A program made the translations under genes and the position numbers. From Arthrobacter celericrescens (GTDB taxonomy: Bacteria > Actinomycetota > Actinomycetes > Actinomycetales > Micrococcaceae), in NCBI RefSeq assembly GCF_003614925.1, contig NZ_QYLP01000090.1, positions 62,001 through 126,000 on the forward strand: a DNA stretch of 64,000 bases, in the 5' to 3' direction. Below, one piece after another: positions 16,028-24,891 of this stretch. The notes under the pieces are model-generated. The model was not told where the DNA came from. It did not search any database and was given only the letters and a program-made list of their open reading frames with translations. Positions within the stretch are counted from its first letter, which is position 1; each line of letters begins with the position of its first letter.

Positions 16028-18346
16028 ATGACGATGAGGAATGGTCCAAGGTTCACAGTGGCGACGACCCTCGGCAGGGTCTTCGGATACTTCGTCCTGA
16101 GCGTCATCGGCGGCGTCCTGTCTGCCAGCCTCGTGGTGCCGGTGGTCGCGGCCACGGGATTCGCCGTGAAAGGCTCCGTCTCTTACTTCAACGGGCTGCA
16201 GGCCGAGCTGACGGTGGGTCCGCCGTCGCAATCGAGCAAGGTGCTGACCGCCGACGGCAAGCTGATCGCCACCTTCTTCGCCGAGAACCGCGTGCCGGTG
16301 AAGCTGGAAAACATCTCACCCTTCGTCCGCAACGCGGTGATCGCTGTTGAGGACAGCCGCTTCCATGAGCACCCCGGCGTAGACCCGCAAGGCATCCTCC
16401 GTGCGGTCCGGGTGAACCTCAGCGGCGGGGACCGCCAGGGCGCCTCGACCATCACCCAGCAGTACGTGGCCAATGTGCTCAATGAGCAGCGCCTCTCAGC
16501 CGGGCGCATGGATGAGATCGTGCTGGGCAACCAGAAGACCATGCTGGACAAACTGCGCGAAATCAAGCTGGCCCTGGAACTCGAGAAGAAGTACAGCAAG
16601 GACCAGGTGCTGGAGGGGTACCTGAACATCGTGTTCTTCAACCGCGACGCCTATGGCATCGAGGCGGCGTCGCGGCTGTTCTTCAGCACCTCCGCCAAGA
16701 GCCTCACCCTGCCGCAGGCGGCCCTGCTGGCCGGGCTGGTGAACAGTCCCAGCGCCTACAACCCGCTGGTGAATCCGCAAGGCGCCCTGCAACGGCGGAA
16801 TGTGGTACTGACCAAGATGCTTGCCCAGGGCATGATCGGGCAGACGGCGTACGACGCCGCCGTCGCCACCCCGTTGAAGCTGAAGGTCACGCCGGCACGG
16901 CAGGGTTGTGCGGGGGCCGCGATTGCACCGTACTTCTGCGACTATGTGTCCCACCTGATCCTGAACAACAAGGCCTACGGCGCCACGTTCGATGACCGGG
17001 AGAAACTACTGTACCGGGGCGGGCTTACGATCACGACTACTTTGGACAGCCGCCTGCAGGCCGCGGCCCAGAAGCAGGTGAACCTGTCCGCCGGCGCCAA
17101 CCCGGACAAGTGGGGGGCCTCCCTGGTTTCAGTGCAGCCCGGTACCGGAAAGATCCTGGCGATGGCGCAGAACACCGTGTTCCTGCCCGCGCCGGGGAAG
17201 TTCGACACCCAGCTGAACTTCAACGTCGATGCCCAGGACGCCAACGGCTATGACCTCAGCGGCGCGGGCGGCTTCCAGCCGGGCTCCACGATGAAGCCGT
17301 TCACCTTCGCCGAGTGGCTGAACGAGGGCAAGCCGCTGAACGCGATCGTGGATGCCTCGCGGCGGGTCTACCCGGTGGGGTTCCCGTGGCGTTCCAGCTG
17401 CGGCCAGCGGGTGCTGGGCGGGTATAGCTCGGCGCAGAAGGCCGCCAACCTGGGCGCCGACGACGACCTGCAGAACAACGATCCCGGCTACTACCGGCCG
17501 ATGCCCATCAACTACGGCCTCTTCAACTCGATCAACACGGCCACGTTCGCCACCGCGGCCCAGCTCGATTTCTGCGGCATCCAGAAGATGGTGGATGCCG
17601 TGGGCCTGCACAGTGGCCTGGACCGGGCACCGATCGACATGCACCAGATCGGCAACCTGCTCGGGGCCATCGGCGTCTCCCCCCTTGACCTGGCCAACGC
17701 GTACGCCACCTTCGCCAACGACGGCCGCTACTGCGAGCCGATCGCCCTGGTCTCCGTGGTGGCCCCGGACGGTCACCGGCTGGCCGCGAACCGCACCAGC
17801 TGCAGGGACGCCGTGAAACCGGAAGTGGCGCGCGGCGTCAACGCAGTGCTCCAGGATGTCCTCATCCAGGGCTCCGGCTGGTACATCCACCCGAAGGTCC
17901 ACGACCTGATGCCCACCGCCGCCAAGACCGGGACGTCCAACACCAACGGCGCCACCTGGGTGGTGGGCTACACGCGCGGGCTCGCCACGGCGTCGTTCTT
18001 CGGCGACACGTCCAAGGGCCAGAAGCGCGAGGGCCGGAACGTCACCATCAACGGCAAGTTCTACAAGGTGCTGGACGGCTACATGATCGCCGGTCCGCAA
18101 TGGGCCAACTACATGGTAAACGTCGTCAAGCTCTACCCCGGCGGAGCGTTCCCGAACCCGCCGGAGTCCATGATGCGCGGCCCGGGACCGCGGCCCAGCA
18201 AGGTCGGCCCCCCGCCGGCCCCGCCAACGCCGGAGCCCGTCAAGAACGTGTCCGGCACACCCGCTCCGGAGTTTTCGCCCACGCCCGCCCCGGCCCCCGC
18301 GCCGGCACCGAACCCCAAGCCGACCCCGAAACCGCCCAAGCGCTGA
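16028..18346 (+). CDS. Bifunctional penicillin-binding protein (transglycosylase/transpeptidase)
   Basis: About 772 residues with one N-terminal membrane anchor (VFGYFVLSVIGGVLSASLVV). The GT51 domain shows EDSRFHEHPGVDPQGILRA and QGASTITQQYVANVL. The transpeptidase domain shows the Ser-Met-Lys-type motif in GSTMKPF, SIN in FNSINTATFA and KTG in TAAKTGTSN. The final about 55 residues are Pro-rich and basic, typical of wall-associated tails. It polymerises and crosslinks peptidoglycan outside the membrane. Two ATGs (16028 and 16034) are equally plausible starts. It stands alone, closed by a strong terminator. Confidence 0.93.
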   Translation: MTMRNGPRFTVATTLGRVFGYFVLSVIGGVLSASLVVPVVAATGFAVKGSVSYFNGLQAELTVGPPSQSSKVLTADGKLIATFFAENRVPVKLENISPFVRNAVIAVEDSRFHEHPGVDPQGILRAVRVNLSGGDRQGASTITQQYVANVLNEQRLSAGRMDEIVLGNQKTMLDKLREIKLALELEKKYSKDQVLEGYLNIVFFNRDAYGIEAASRLFFSTSAKSLTLPQAALLAGLVNSPSAYNPLVNPQGALQRRNVVLTKMLAQGMIGQTAYDAAVATPLKLKVTPARQGCAGAAIAPYFCDYVSHLILNNKAYGATFDDREKLLYRGGLTITTTLDSRLQAAAQKQVNLSAGANPDKWGASLVSVQPGTGKILAMAQNTVFLPAPGKFDTQLNFNVDAQDANGYDLSGAGGFQPGSTMKPFTFAEWLNEGKPLNAIVDASRRVYPVGFPWRSSCGQRVLGGYSSAQKAANLGADDDLQNNDPGYYRPMPINYGLFNSINTATFATAAQLDFCGIQKMVDAVGLHSGLDRAPIDMHQIGNLLGAIGVSPLDLANAYATFANDGRYCEPIALVSVVAPDGHRLAANRTSCRDAVKPEVARGVNAVLQDVLIQGSGWYIHPKVHDLMPTAAKTGTSNTNGATWVVGYTRGLATASFFGDTSKGQKREGRNVTINGKFYKVLDGYMIAGPQWANYMVNVVKLYPGGAFPNPPESMMRGPGPRPSKVGPPPAPPTPEPVKNVSGTPAPEFSPTPAPAPAPAPNPKPTPKPPKR

Positions 18347-18362
18347 CGCTGCGGAAAGCACA

Positions 18363-18406
18363 GGCGGGACGACGACGGCGGACGCTTCCGACGTCGTCCT
18401 CCCGCC
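18363..18406 (+). terminator. Intrinsic terminator of the PBP gene
   Basis: Arms of 15 bp with one mismatch (GGCGGGACGACGACG and CGTCGTCCTCCCGCC), followed at once by TTTTCTT. Classic rho-independent form. Confidence 0.9.
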
Positions 18407-18416
18407 TTTTCTTGTG

Positions 18417-18722
18417 TCACTCAGCCGATTCGAGTTCCGCTTCCGGAACGCCGGTGCGCTGCCCCATCCGGCCGGCCCAGTTCATGCCGAAAAACAGGAT
18501 GCCCGTGCCGAGGAGGATCGCCGCTAGCACCTCCCAGCCGGTGAGGCCGATGACGAAGAGCCCGGCGACGAAGGTGTAGGTGCCGATGTTGTGGATGGCC
18601 GACATCCAGACGGCGAAGAAGCTGTAGGTGCTCCACTTCCGTCCGGTGGCCGGGGCAAGGTCCTCGTTGTAAACGCGGCCGGAAGGGTCGAGCGCGGCAA
18701 GGGACGTGTGCTCGGAATCAAT
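18417..18722 (-). pseudogene. NCS1 nucleobase/allantoin permease remnant (internal deletion)
   Basis: About 101 residues that begin like an NCS1 permease: RVYNEDLAPATGRKWSTYSF, then HNIGTYTFVAGLFVIGLTGW and FGMNWAGRMGQRTGVP. Intact members continue for some 380 further residues. Here the frame passes after GVP directly into EAELESAE and a stop, as if the middle had been deleted and the original C-terminus joined in frame. AGGAG is 5 nt from an ATT codon at the expected start, suggesting the initiator ATG also mutated. Divergent from another transporter remnant, sharing a palindromic operator. Confidence 0.75.
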
Positions 18723-18755
18723 GGTGGCTCCTGGAGGGTGGCGGGTCCTGGTGAC

Positions 18756-18776
18756 GGGATCCCATTTTGGGATCCC
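18756..18776. promoter_or_regulatory. Palindromic operator between two transporter remnants
   Basis: A 21-bp perfect palindrome made of two GGGATCCC half-sites, each itself palindromic, arranged as GGGATCCCA - TTT - TGGGATCCC. It lies centrally between divergent transporter relics, so it is likely an ancestral binding site for a GntR- or IclR-type repressor. The regulator is not in view. Confidence 0.65.
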
Positions 18777-18810
18777 ACAGGAAGTGCCATGGGTCACATT
18801 CAGGAGGTCA

Positions 18811-19162
18811 ATGGATCCAGGGCAGCACCCTCGGCGTCGTACTCTCCCTCGCACTCTCGGCTGCCGGAACCATGGGTGCCATCCCCGTGTTCTGGAACCT
18901 CCCGGCCCGGTTCATGTCCGGTACGGCGCTGGTTGCCGGCCTCGCCGTCATCAACTCGATTGCCAACCTGGCCGGCTACTTCGCACCCCAGCTCCTGGGC
19001 AGCCTCAAGCAAAGCAGCGGCACCTACAACAGCGGCCTGTACCTGATTGCCGCGGTTGAGTTCCTCACCGCCGGTTTCATACTTTTCTTCATCAAGAAGC
19101 AGAAGACGCAGGAGCAATCCGCGCCCGCCGGTGAGCGGGAGGACTCCGCCGGACCGCGGTAA
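18811..19162 (+). pseudogene. MFS transporter remnant, C-terminal third only
   Basis: Residues encoded from about 18815 match the last three helices of a phthalate/anion-type MFS permease: GTMGAIPVFWNLPARFMSGT, LAVINSIANLAGYFAPQLLG, and YLIAAVEFLTAGFILFF followed by a basic tail. A perfect AGGAGG (18802-18807) and ATG (18811) sit upstream but in a different frame from this segment, so the original start region survives while about 300 codons are missing and the frame is broken. A strong terminator follows. Confidence 0.75.
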
Positions 19163-19179
19163 GTCCCGCGCAGGAACAG

Positions 19180-19212
19180 CCGACGACGGCGGGAGGGTCC
19201 CGCCGTCGTCGG
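19180..19212 (+). terminator. Intrinsic terminator
   Basis: Perfect 15-bp arms CCGACGACGGCGGGA and TCCCGCCGTCGTCGG with a 3-nt loop, followed by GCTTTCTT. It closes the MFS remnant and probably outlived the gene's function. Confidence 0.88.
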
Positions 19213-19304
19213 GCTTTCTTCGTGCGGAACCCGCCTGCATTCCGTTCCCGAATAGCAACCAAATTCCCTTGGAGCAATTCCGCCGCGGAAGCGAAGATCA
19301 ATAA

Positions 19305-19778
19305 ATGAGGCGGCAGACCGGTCGGGCAGTTTCCCTTTTCCTTGCGGCGGTGGTTGTGTGCGGCGCCCTCGCCGCTTGCTTCGGATTTGATCCGCCACCG
19401 TGCTTTCCGCCGAAATACTCGGTGGAACCCGGAACCGCCCGGCCCGGCGAACAGGTCACGGTTTCCGCCCCGGACGCCGACTGCAACCCGGCTTACGGGC
19501 AGGACGCAAAGATTGAAATTTCCCTCACCGATGCCGCCGGCCGAGAAGTCTTCACGAAGACAGGACCGATGAACAACGACGGCGGATTCACCTTTTCGTT
19601 CAAGGTCCCCGCCGGGATGAGGCCCGGCAAGGCTGGCGTCACGGCTTTCCCCCATGCGCTCGACTGGTGCGATGACACCGGCAGGAACACCCGGCTGCGT
19701 CGGCAAGGGGCTGGAGATGATGGCATTACCCGGTCATCGTGCGCAACTCCCGTCGTCCCCCTGACGATCAAGCCGTGA
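19305..19778 (+). CDS. Putative lipoprotein of unknown function
   Basis: A 157-residue protein with a lipoprotein signal: basic start MRRQTGRA, hydrophobic core and the lipobox LAAC at about residues 22-25. The mature part has several cysteines and an Ig-like opening (YSVEPGTARPGEQVTVSAP) with GGFTFSFKVPAGMRPGKAGV, typical of a beta-sandwich exposed on the cell surface. Single gene preceding the kinase gene by 76 bp. No family was recognised beyond that fold-like pattern. Confidence 0.7.
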   Translation: MRRQTGRAVSLFLAAVVVCGALAACFGFDPPPCFPPKYSVEPGTARPGEQVTVSAPDADCNPAYGQDAKIEISLTDAAGREVFTKTGPMNNDGGFTFSFKVPAGMRPGKAGVTAFPHALDWCDDTGRNTRLRRQGAGDDGITRSSCATPVVPLTIKP

Positions 19779-19854
19779 GCTGTGTCTCACCTTGGCGCGA
19801 ATCCGGGACAATGCAGCAGCCCGCCTCGTTGAATAGGGGACGAGGGGAGGCCAC

Positions 19855-20436
19855 ATGCTCATTGTCCTGACAGGAATCGACGGCGCGGGAAAATCGACGG
19901 CGGCCCGCGCCTTGCGGGAATCGGCCGAGGAAGAAGGCACTGACGTCCTGGTGCTCAGCAACCATGCCGGCAGGCGCAGGATGTCGCTGCTCAGCGCCAA
20001 GTTCGGCGTCCGGCTGCCGCCGCGGCTGGCCGACGCCATGGAAACTTCCATCCGGGTCACCAACGTGCTGATCTCCCATGCGCGGGCCCGGCGTTTCCAG
20101 GGCCTGGTGGTCATGGACCGCCACCTGCATTGCCAGTTGGCACTGCGCGAGGCCAATGGGCTCCCACGCGGCTGGCTGCTCCCCCGCCTTCTCGAGGCCC
20201 TCCCTGCGCCGGACCTGGTTGCCCATTTCGACGTCGATCCCGAGCTGGCCCATCAGCGCATCTTGGCCCGGGGCACCGACGAGGAATCGTTGGAGGATCT
20301 GGCGGCCTTCCGTGAGGCGTACCGCTCGCTGCCCGAGTATCCGGGTTTCGCGGAGATCGACGCCGGAGCTCCGCCTACCGAGGTTTTGGCGACGGTGAGG
20401 CGGGCCGCCGGGGCGGAAAAGAAACTGGCGGCTTAG
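19855..20436 (+). CDS. Thymidylate-kinase-like P-loop kinase
   Basis: A 193-residue protein of the dTMP kinase/deoxynucleoside kinase superfamily. The Walker A is LTGIDGAGKSTAARAL at residues 5-20. MDRHLHCQLALREANGLPRG corresponds to the D-R-h substrate-binding segment, and ILARGTDEESLEDLAAFREAY resembles the lid. It is shorter and more divergent than a housekeeping Tmk, which should exist elsewhere, so it may be specialised. GGGGAGG precedes the ATG. It stands next to two nuclease-fold genes with the same orientation. Confidence 0.78.
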   Translation: MLIVLTGIDGAGKSTAARALRESAEEEGTDVLVLSNHAGRRRMSLLSAKFGVRLPPRLADAMETSIRVTNVLISHARARRFQGLVVMDRHLHCQLALREANGLPRGWLLPRLLEALPAPDLVAHFDVDPELAHQRILARGTDEESLEDLAAFREAYRSLPEYPGFAEIDAGAPPTEVLATVRRAAGAEKKLAA

Positions 20437-20551
20437 GAAGTTCGGTCCAAAAGGTCGGTGCGCCAACAATTGGCCCCGTTGGCATCTCCCGTTTTGTCTG
20501 ACGCCTCGGCTACTGTGAGTTCGTTCGAGCATCAAACGTAGGGGGGACTAA

Positions 20552-21643
20552 ATGGAATTCTCAGAACGACTCACGTCTTTGGCTGCAAAGGTGCGCCAGC
20601 AACGCGGAGCCATCGAGACCGAAGAAGCAACAAAGAACGCTTTCGTCATGCCGTTCATCTCCTCAATTCTGGGGTACGACGTATTCAATCCGCTGGAGGT
20701 GGTTCCGGAGTTCACTGCCGACGTTGGAATCAAGAAGGGCGAGAAGATCGACTACGCAATCGTGAAGGATGGCGAAGTCCAGATCCTCATCGAATGCAAG
20801 AAATCCGTCGGCCCCGTACGGATCGAGCATGCTTCACAGCTGTTCCGGTACTTCGCCGTTACCAACGCCCGCATCGCCATCTTGACCAACGGCGAAATCT
20901 ATCAGTTCTTCACTGACCTCGACGCTCCTAACCGGATGGATGCCAAGCCCTTCCTGGTGTTGGACCTGAACGACATCGACGAATCCCTTATCCCGGAGCT
21001 TCAGAAGCTCTCCAAGGAAGTTTTCGATCTCGATTCCATCATTAGCGCGGCAGGAGAACTTAAGTTCATCGGGGAACTCAAGCGAACCCTGGCCGCGCAG
21101 TTCAAGGACCCCGAAGATGAGTGGGTGAAGTTCCTGACGGCACGGGTCTACACGGGCCCGTATACGCAGAAGGTACGTGAGCAGTTCACGGTCCTTGTAG
21201 CCAAAGCCGCGAAACAGTTTCTCAACGATCAAGTGAATGAGCGGCTTAAGAAGGCGCTAGGTGCCCAGTCGTTTGTGGTTTCAGACGAGACTGTGGTGGC
21301 CCCTGAGGTCACCAGTGCACCGGCGGTTGAGGCAGATCTCGCGGAAGCGGATGGCATCGAAACGACGCTCGAGGAAATCGAGGGCTACCAAATCGTGCGG
21401 GCAATTGTGTGCAGCGAGGTGAAACCGGCGCGGGTTGTCCAGCGTGATGCAAAGTCCTATTTCGCCGTCCTCCTCGACGACAACAACCGCAAGCCGATCG
21501 CGCGCCTTCATTTCAACCGTACGCAAAAGTACATCGGCCTCTTCGACGCAAACAAGGAAGAAACCCGGGTGCCCATCAACTCCCTCGAAGAGATCTATGA
21601 GCACACCGAAGTTCTCCGTGCGAGCGTAAAGAGCTATCTCTGA
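20552..21643 (+). CDS. Stand-alone type I restriction HsdR-N-like nuclease protein
   Basis: A 363-residue protein. The N-terminal about 120 residues form a PD-(D/E)XK core as in HsdR: Asp67 in EKIDYAI, Glu81 and Lys83 in ILIECKKSVG, then the Gln motif in ASQLFRYFAV. The central part is helical (FLNDQVNERLKKAL). The last about 95 residues (ETTLEEIEGYQIVRAIVC onward) look like an alpha/beta accessory domain. No helicase motor, HsdM or HsdS is present. Members are annotated as restriction-like, but function is unproven. Base use is visibly less GC-rich than its neighbours, hinting at transfer. GGGGGGA precedes the start. Confidence 0.82.
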   Translation: MEFSERLTSLAAKVRQQRGAIETEEATKNAFVMPFISSILGYDVFNPLEVVPEFTADVGIKKGEKIDYAIVKDGEVQILIECKKSVGPVRIEHASQLFRYFAVTNARIAILTNGEIYQFFTDLDAPNRMDAKPFLVLDLNDIDESLIPELQKLSKEVFDLDSIISAAGELKFIGELKRTLAAQFKDPEDEWVKFLTARVYTGPYTQKVREQFTVLVAKAAKQFLNDQVNERLKKALGAQSFVVSDETVVAPEVTSAPAVEADLAEADGIETTLEEIEGYQIVRAIVCSEVKPARVVQRDAKSYFAVLLDDNNRKPIARLHFNRTQKYIGLFDANKEETRVPINSLEEIYEHTEVLRASVKSYL

Positions 21644-21699
21644 GGATGCCACGGGGGCGGCCATGACCGCCCCCGTAGCCTCCGCAACCGGAGTCCAGA

Positions 21700-22476
21700 A
21701 TGCCCGACAATTCACAACTGCGTTTCAATATCCCCGGTCAAGCCGTCATCAATCAGGTCATGTCACTCCAAGAGCCGGTTCCGGCCCAAACGGCAATCGG
21801 ACGGATACTCGGGCGAAGCCCGCTAACGGCCGAGGCCAGATCCTGGTACCAGGGCGCGACCGCCGAAATCGCGGTGGGGAAGATCCTGTCGGGCTTGGGC
21901 CCGGAATGGACGGTGCTTCATGCAGTCCCGGTGGGCTCAGGCTCCTCAGACATCGACCACGTAGTTATCGGCCCCGGCGGTATCTTCACTCTCAACACCA
22001 AGAACCATTCGGGCCAGTCCGTGTGGGTGGCCGGCCGTACCCTCATGGTTTCCGGTTCGAAGACCCGGCATATTCCGAACTCCGCCTACGAGGCACAACG
22101 GGCCTCCAAACTGCTCGGCTCGGCGAACGGCACGCCAGTCTCGGCAACCGGAGTTGTCGTAATCTGCGGCGCGAAGACCCTGACCATCAAGGAGTGGCCC
22201 GCCGACGTCGTCGTTCTTTCCTCCCAGCGGCTCGCCAACTGGCTTCGGCGACAGCCACAGCGGCTGACTGTTTCGGAATCCGAACAGATCGCAGCCGTCG
22301 CAGCAAATCCTCGGACCTGGCACCGGCATCCTCAAGCAGAGCATGACCCCGGGGCACTCCAGGCCCGGTTCAGCGCCCTCCAGCGGGAGGTGCAGCGGGC
22401 GGCACTGATACGTGCGGCCTGGGTTCTGGCAGCCGCGTGCCTCTTCGTCGCCGTGATTCTCAACTTCCGTTTCTAG
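21700..22476 (+). CDS. NERD-domain protein with C-terminal membrane helix
   Basis: A 258-residue protein. A NERD (nuclease-related) domain spans about 48-160: WYQGATAEIAVGKILSGLGP (Glu), DIDHVVIGPGGIFTLNTKNH (catalytic-type Asp and the xxK), then a region ending in a hydrophobic helix AAWVLAAACLFVAVILNF near the C-terminus, which should tether it to the membrane. It follows the HsdR-N-like gene by 56 bp in the same direction. The two nuclease folds side by side suggest a joint DNA-processing or defence role, which is inference. GGAG 6 nt before the ATG. Confidence 0.85.
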   Translation: MPDNSQLRFNIPGQAVINQVMSLQEPVPAQTAIGRILGRSPLTAEARSWYQGATAEIAVGKILSGLGPEWTVLHAVPVGSGSSDIDHVVIGPGGIFTLNTKNHSGQSVWVAGRTLMVSGSKTRHIPNSAYEAQRASKLLGSANGTPVSATGVVVICGAKTLTIKEWPADVVVLSSQRLANWLRRQPQRLTVSESEQIAAVAANPRTWHRHPQAEHDPGALQARFSALQREVQRAALIRAAWVLAAACLFVAVILNFRF

Positions 22477-22508
22477 GAAGTCCGCCGCCCGTCAGGAAGG
22501 GCCAGCCC

Positions 22509-23375
22509 TCAGGAACTCTCGGCGTGCCTCGCCCGGTACTCATCCGCGGCATACACGCCGAGGATCCGGACCTCGGTGGTGAAGAATTCGAGCTCCTCCA
22601 GCGCGCGGCGGAGCCGGGGATCTTCAGGATGCCCTTCGACGTCGGTGATGAACATGGTGGCGGCGAACTCATTGCCCACCATGTAGCTTTCCAGCCGGGT
22701 CATGTTCACGCCGTTGGTGGCGAACCCGCCGAGGGCCTTGTACAGGGCCGACGGTACGTTGCGGACGCGGAACACGAAACTGGTGATCGCCGGTCCGGGC
22801 AGTTCCTGCTTGGTGGGAAGCGGCCGTTCCTGGGTGAGGACCACGAAGCGGGTGGTGTTGCTCGGATCGTCCTCGACGCCGGAGGCCAGGACCTCGAGGC
22901 CGTACAGATCCGCGGCGAGTGGCGGAGCCAGGGACAGCTTGCGCGGATCGTTCCATTCGCGCACTTCGCGAGCGGAGCCCGCGGTGTCGCCGGCGATCAC
23001 CGGCTTCAGCCCCGCCTCGCGGATGATCCGGCGGCATTGCCCCAGGGCGTGGATATGGCTGTGGACCTCGGTGGCTTCCTCGATGCTGCTTCCGGGAACG
23101 CCCATCAGGTCAAAACGGATCGGCAGGAAATATTCGCCGACGATCTGCAATTTGGACTGCGGGAGCAAGGCGTGGATGTCCGCCACTCGGCCGGCAATGG
23201 AATTCTCGATGGGGATCATCCCCAGTTCCACGGCTCCCGTCGAGAGCAGCTCAAAGGCGTCCTCGAAGCTGGCACATGGAACGCTTTCGGCGTCGGGGAA
23301 CATTTCCCTGCAGGCGAGGTCCGAGTTCGCGCCCGGCTCTCCCTGGTAGGCAATCTTTTGGACCATGGTGCTCAT
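22509..23375 (-). CDS. pheA: Prephenate dehydratase
   Basis: A 288-residue enzyme converting prephenate to phenylpyruvate in phenylalanine synthesis. The catalytic domain opens IAYQGEPGANSDLACREMFP, with VELGMIPIENSIAGRVADIH and DDPSNTTRFVVLTQ (the TRF motif). The ACT regulatory domain follows (ITSFVFRVRNVPSALYKALG, VNMTRLESYMVGNEF); the usual ESRP is LESY here, so the Phe feedback site may differ. Monofunctional length. An ATG three codons downstream (23366) is an alternative start. It stands alone. Confidence 0.92.
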   Translation of the reverse strand: MSTMVQKIAYQGEPGANSDLACREMFPDAESVPCASFEDAFELLSTGAVELGMIPIENSIAGRVADIHALLPQSKLQIVGEYFLPIRFDLMGVPGSSIEEATEVHSHIHALGQCRRIIREAGLKPVIAGDTAGSAREVREWNDPRKLSLAPPLAADLYGLEVLASGVEDDPSNTTRFVVLTQERPLPTKQELPGPAITSFVFRVRNVPSALYKALGGFATNGVNMTRLESYMVGNEFAATMFITDVEGHPEDPRLRRALEELEFFTTEVRILGVYAADEYRARHAESS

Positions 23376-23450
23376 CGTTTCATTTAGCCCGGCGAAGAAC
23401 CCAAACGGCGTACGTTCATGAACCCACCGGACCGCGCCACATCAAGCAAA

Positions 23451-23483
23451 AGGGGTGCCGCCGCGGATCGCGGCGGCACCCCT
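23451..23483 (-). terminator. Intrinsic terminator of the secreted duplicated-domain gene
   Basis: Perfect 15-bp arms (AGGGGTGCCGCCGCG / CGCGGCGGCACCCCT) with a 3-nt loop. On the minus strand it is followed by TTTTGCTT, so it ends the gene that stops at 23501. Confidence 0.9.
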
Positions 23484-23500
23484 CCCCCAGACTTTGGGCG

Positions 23501-24772
23501 CTAGTTCCTGATGCCCGTGTTTGAATAGCCGATCTGGATCGTCGACCCGGTCGGCAGGCCGCCGATCGACTGGTTCAGGACAATTTCGACCATCGTGACG
23601 ACAATTGCCGCTGAGGTCTTGGTTACCTTGTGCAAAGTGACCTTGCCCAAGCCCGGCACCTGGACCACGGTGTTGGGCGCAACGGAGGCATTGATCGCCG
23701 GGAATCCGGTGATCCTCAGGTTGGTGAACGTGGACGTGTCGGTCAAGGTGACCACGCCGCCCGCCGTGGCACGGCTCGCGCTGGTCTCTGCCTTGATGGC
23801 GTCAGCCTGGATCACGCCGCTCAGGACATTGAGCCCGGCCAGGGAATTGGTCACGGTGCCCTTGAGGGCAGGGCTGACAACGGTGGTTGTGGTTGTCGTG
23901 GAGGCGCCCACCGTTGCAAGACCCGGGAGGGTGGATCCAGCCAGGTTCACCGTCTGGGTCCCGGCGCTGCAGCTCAGGGAGGCGTACGCGGTGGGGCCCG
24001 AACCGAGGAGCCCGGTGGCCAGGGTGCTCTTGGTCGTGAACCCTGCACCGGCGGCGTAGCCAACTTGTGCCGGCGTCAGCTTGGCGAGGCTGACACCGAG
24101 GCGAATGTCGGTCCCGGCCTTCACCCCGGCAATGCCGGCCTTGAGGACCTCGACGCGCAGAGCCGTCGTCGAAACCTGGTAGGTACCGTTGACCAGCTTC
24201 TTTTCCTGGCCATTCAGCGTAATTTTGCCGAGGGAACCCAGAAGCGGCACATTCAGGTCAATCACCGTATTGGGTGCCGGGTTGGCGGCTACGGGAAGAC
24301 CCAGGACTTTCAAATTGGCAATGTTGGTCAGATTCGTGCCGGAAAATGCACCGGCAGTGTTCTTGTCTGCGATGCTCACCGACGAAATAGTGCCAGCCGT
24401 GATCAGTCCGCCCAGCAGGTTGGTGCTGCCAACAACCGAACGTCCTTCGATGCGTTTGCCCGTTGCAGTTTCCAGCGTCCTGACGCTCGTCGATGCAGCG
24501 CCCACGGCACCCACCGCAGGCACATTCAAGGCTGCGGCGTTGTTGGTGGAAGTCAATCCGGTAAGACCAGTACAGCCAATCGATGAATTGGCCGTGGGAC
24601 CAGACGTAAGTGTCTTGTCGGAATTGTAAATGTAGGAACCATACGCGATTCCCGAGAAGCCGGTGGTGACCTGTGCAGGCGTAATACTCGGAGTCGCCGC
24701 CGTTGACGGGGCCAGAGGCCCCGCACTCACAAGCGCGAAGGCGCCGACCAGTGCGGCCAGTGTACGTTTCAT
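23501..24772 (-). CDS. Secreted choice-of-anchor-P-type protein with a duplicated domain
   Basis: A 423-residue protein with a Sec signal peptide (MKRTLAALVGAFALVSAGPL, cleavage about residue 26). The mature chain is Thr/Ala/Gly-rich and contains two tandem copies of a beta-rich domain, residues about 33-220 and 225-423. Each opens TPAQV and contains a line like NLxVLGLPVxANxAPNTV or NLRITGFPAINASVAPNTVV, followed by LGKITL/LGKVTL. It resembles the choice-of-anchor P family and lacks an evident LPXTG or membrane anchor. The start follows GGGGGA. The N-terminal coding third is lower in GC. Function unknown, probably surface or matrix. Confidence 0.75.
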   Translation of the reverse strand: MKRTLAALVGAFALVSAGPLAPSTAATPSITPAQVTTGFSGIAYGSYIYNSDKTLTSGPTANSSIGCTGLTGLTSTNNAAALNVPAVGAVGAASTSVRTLETATGKRIEGRSVVGSTNLLGGLITAGTISSVSIADKNTAGAFSGTNLTNIANLKVLGLPVAANPAPNTVIDLNVPLLGSLGKITLNGQEKKLVNGTYQVSTTALRVEVLKAGIAGVKAGTDIRLGVSLAKLTPAQVGYAAGAGFTTKSTLATGLLGSGPTAYASLSCSAGTQTVNLAGSTLPGLATVGASTTTTTTVVSPALKGTVTNSLAGLNVLSGVIQADAIKAETSASRATAGGVVTLTDTSTFTNLRITGFPAINASVAPNTVVQVPGLGKVTLHKVTKTSAAIVVTMVEIVLNQSIGGLPTGSTIQIGYSNTGIRN

Positions 24773-24891
24773 GAAAATCCCCCAGAGATAGCACGAGTCA
24801 ATTTTTCGCGGTAATAGCACCGTACGCCCGCAGGTACAGGCGAACAATAGAAAACACGGCGATTTGCATCATAGCTATTATTTGCAGGGTG

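Noticed and set aside
18706..19059. 117-residue frame starting at the AGGAGG-ATG at 18811
   Set aside because: The start signal is good, but the encoded sequence is an out-of-frame reading of MFS helices. I treat it as the original start region of a broken gene.
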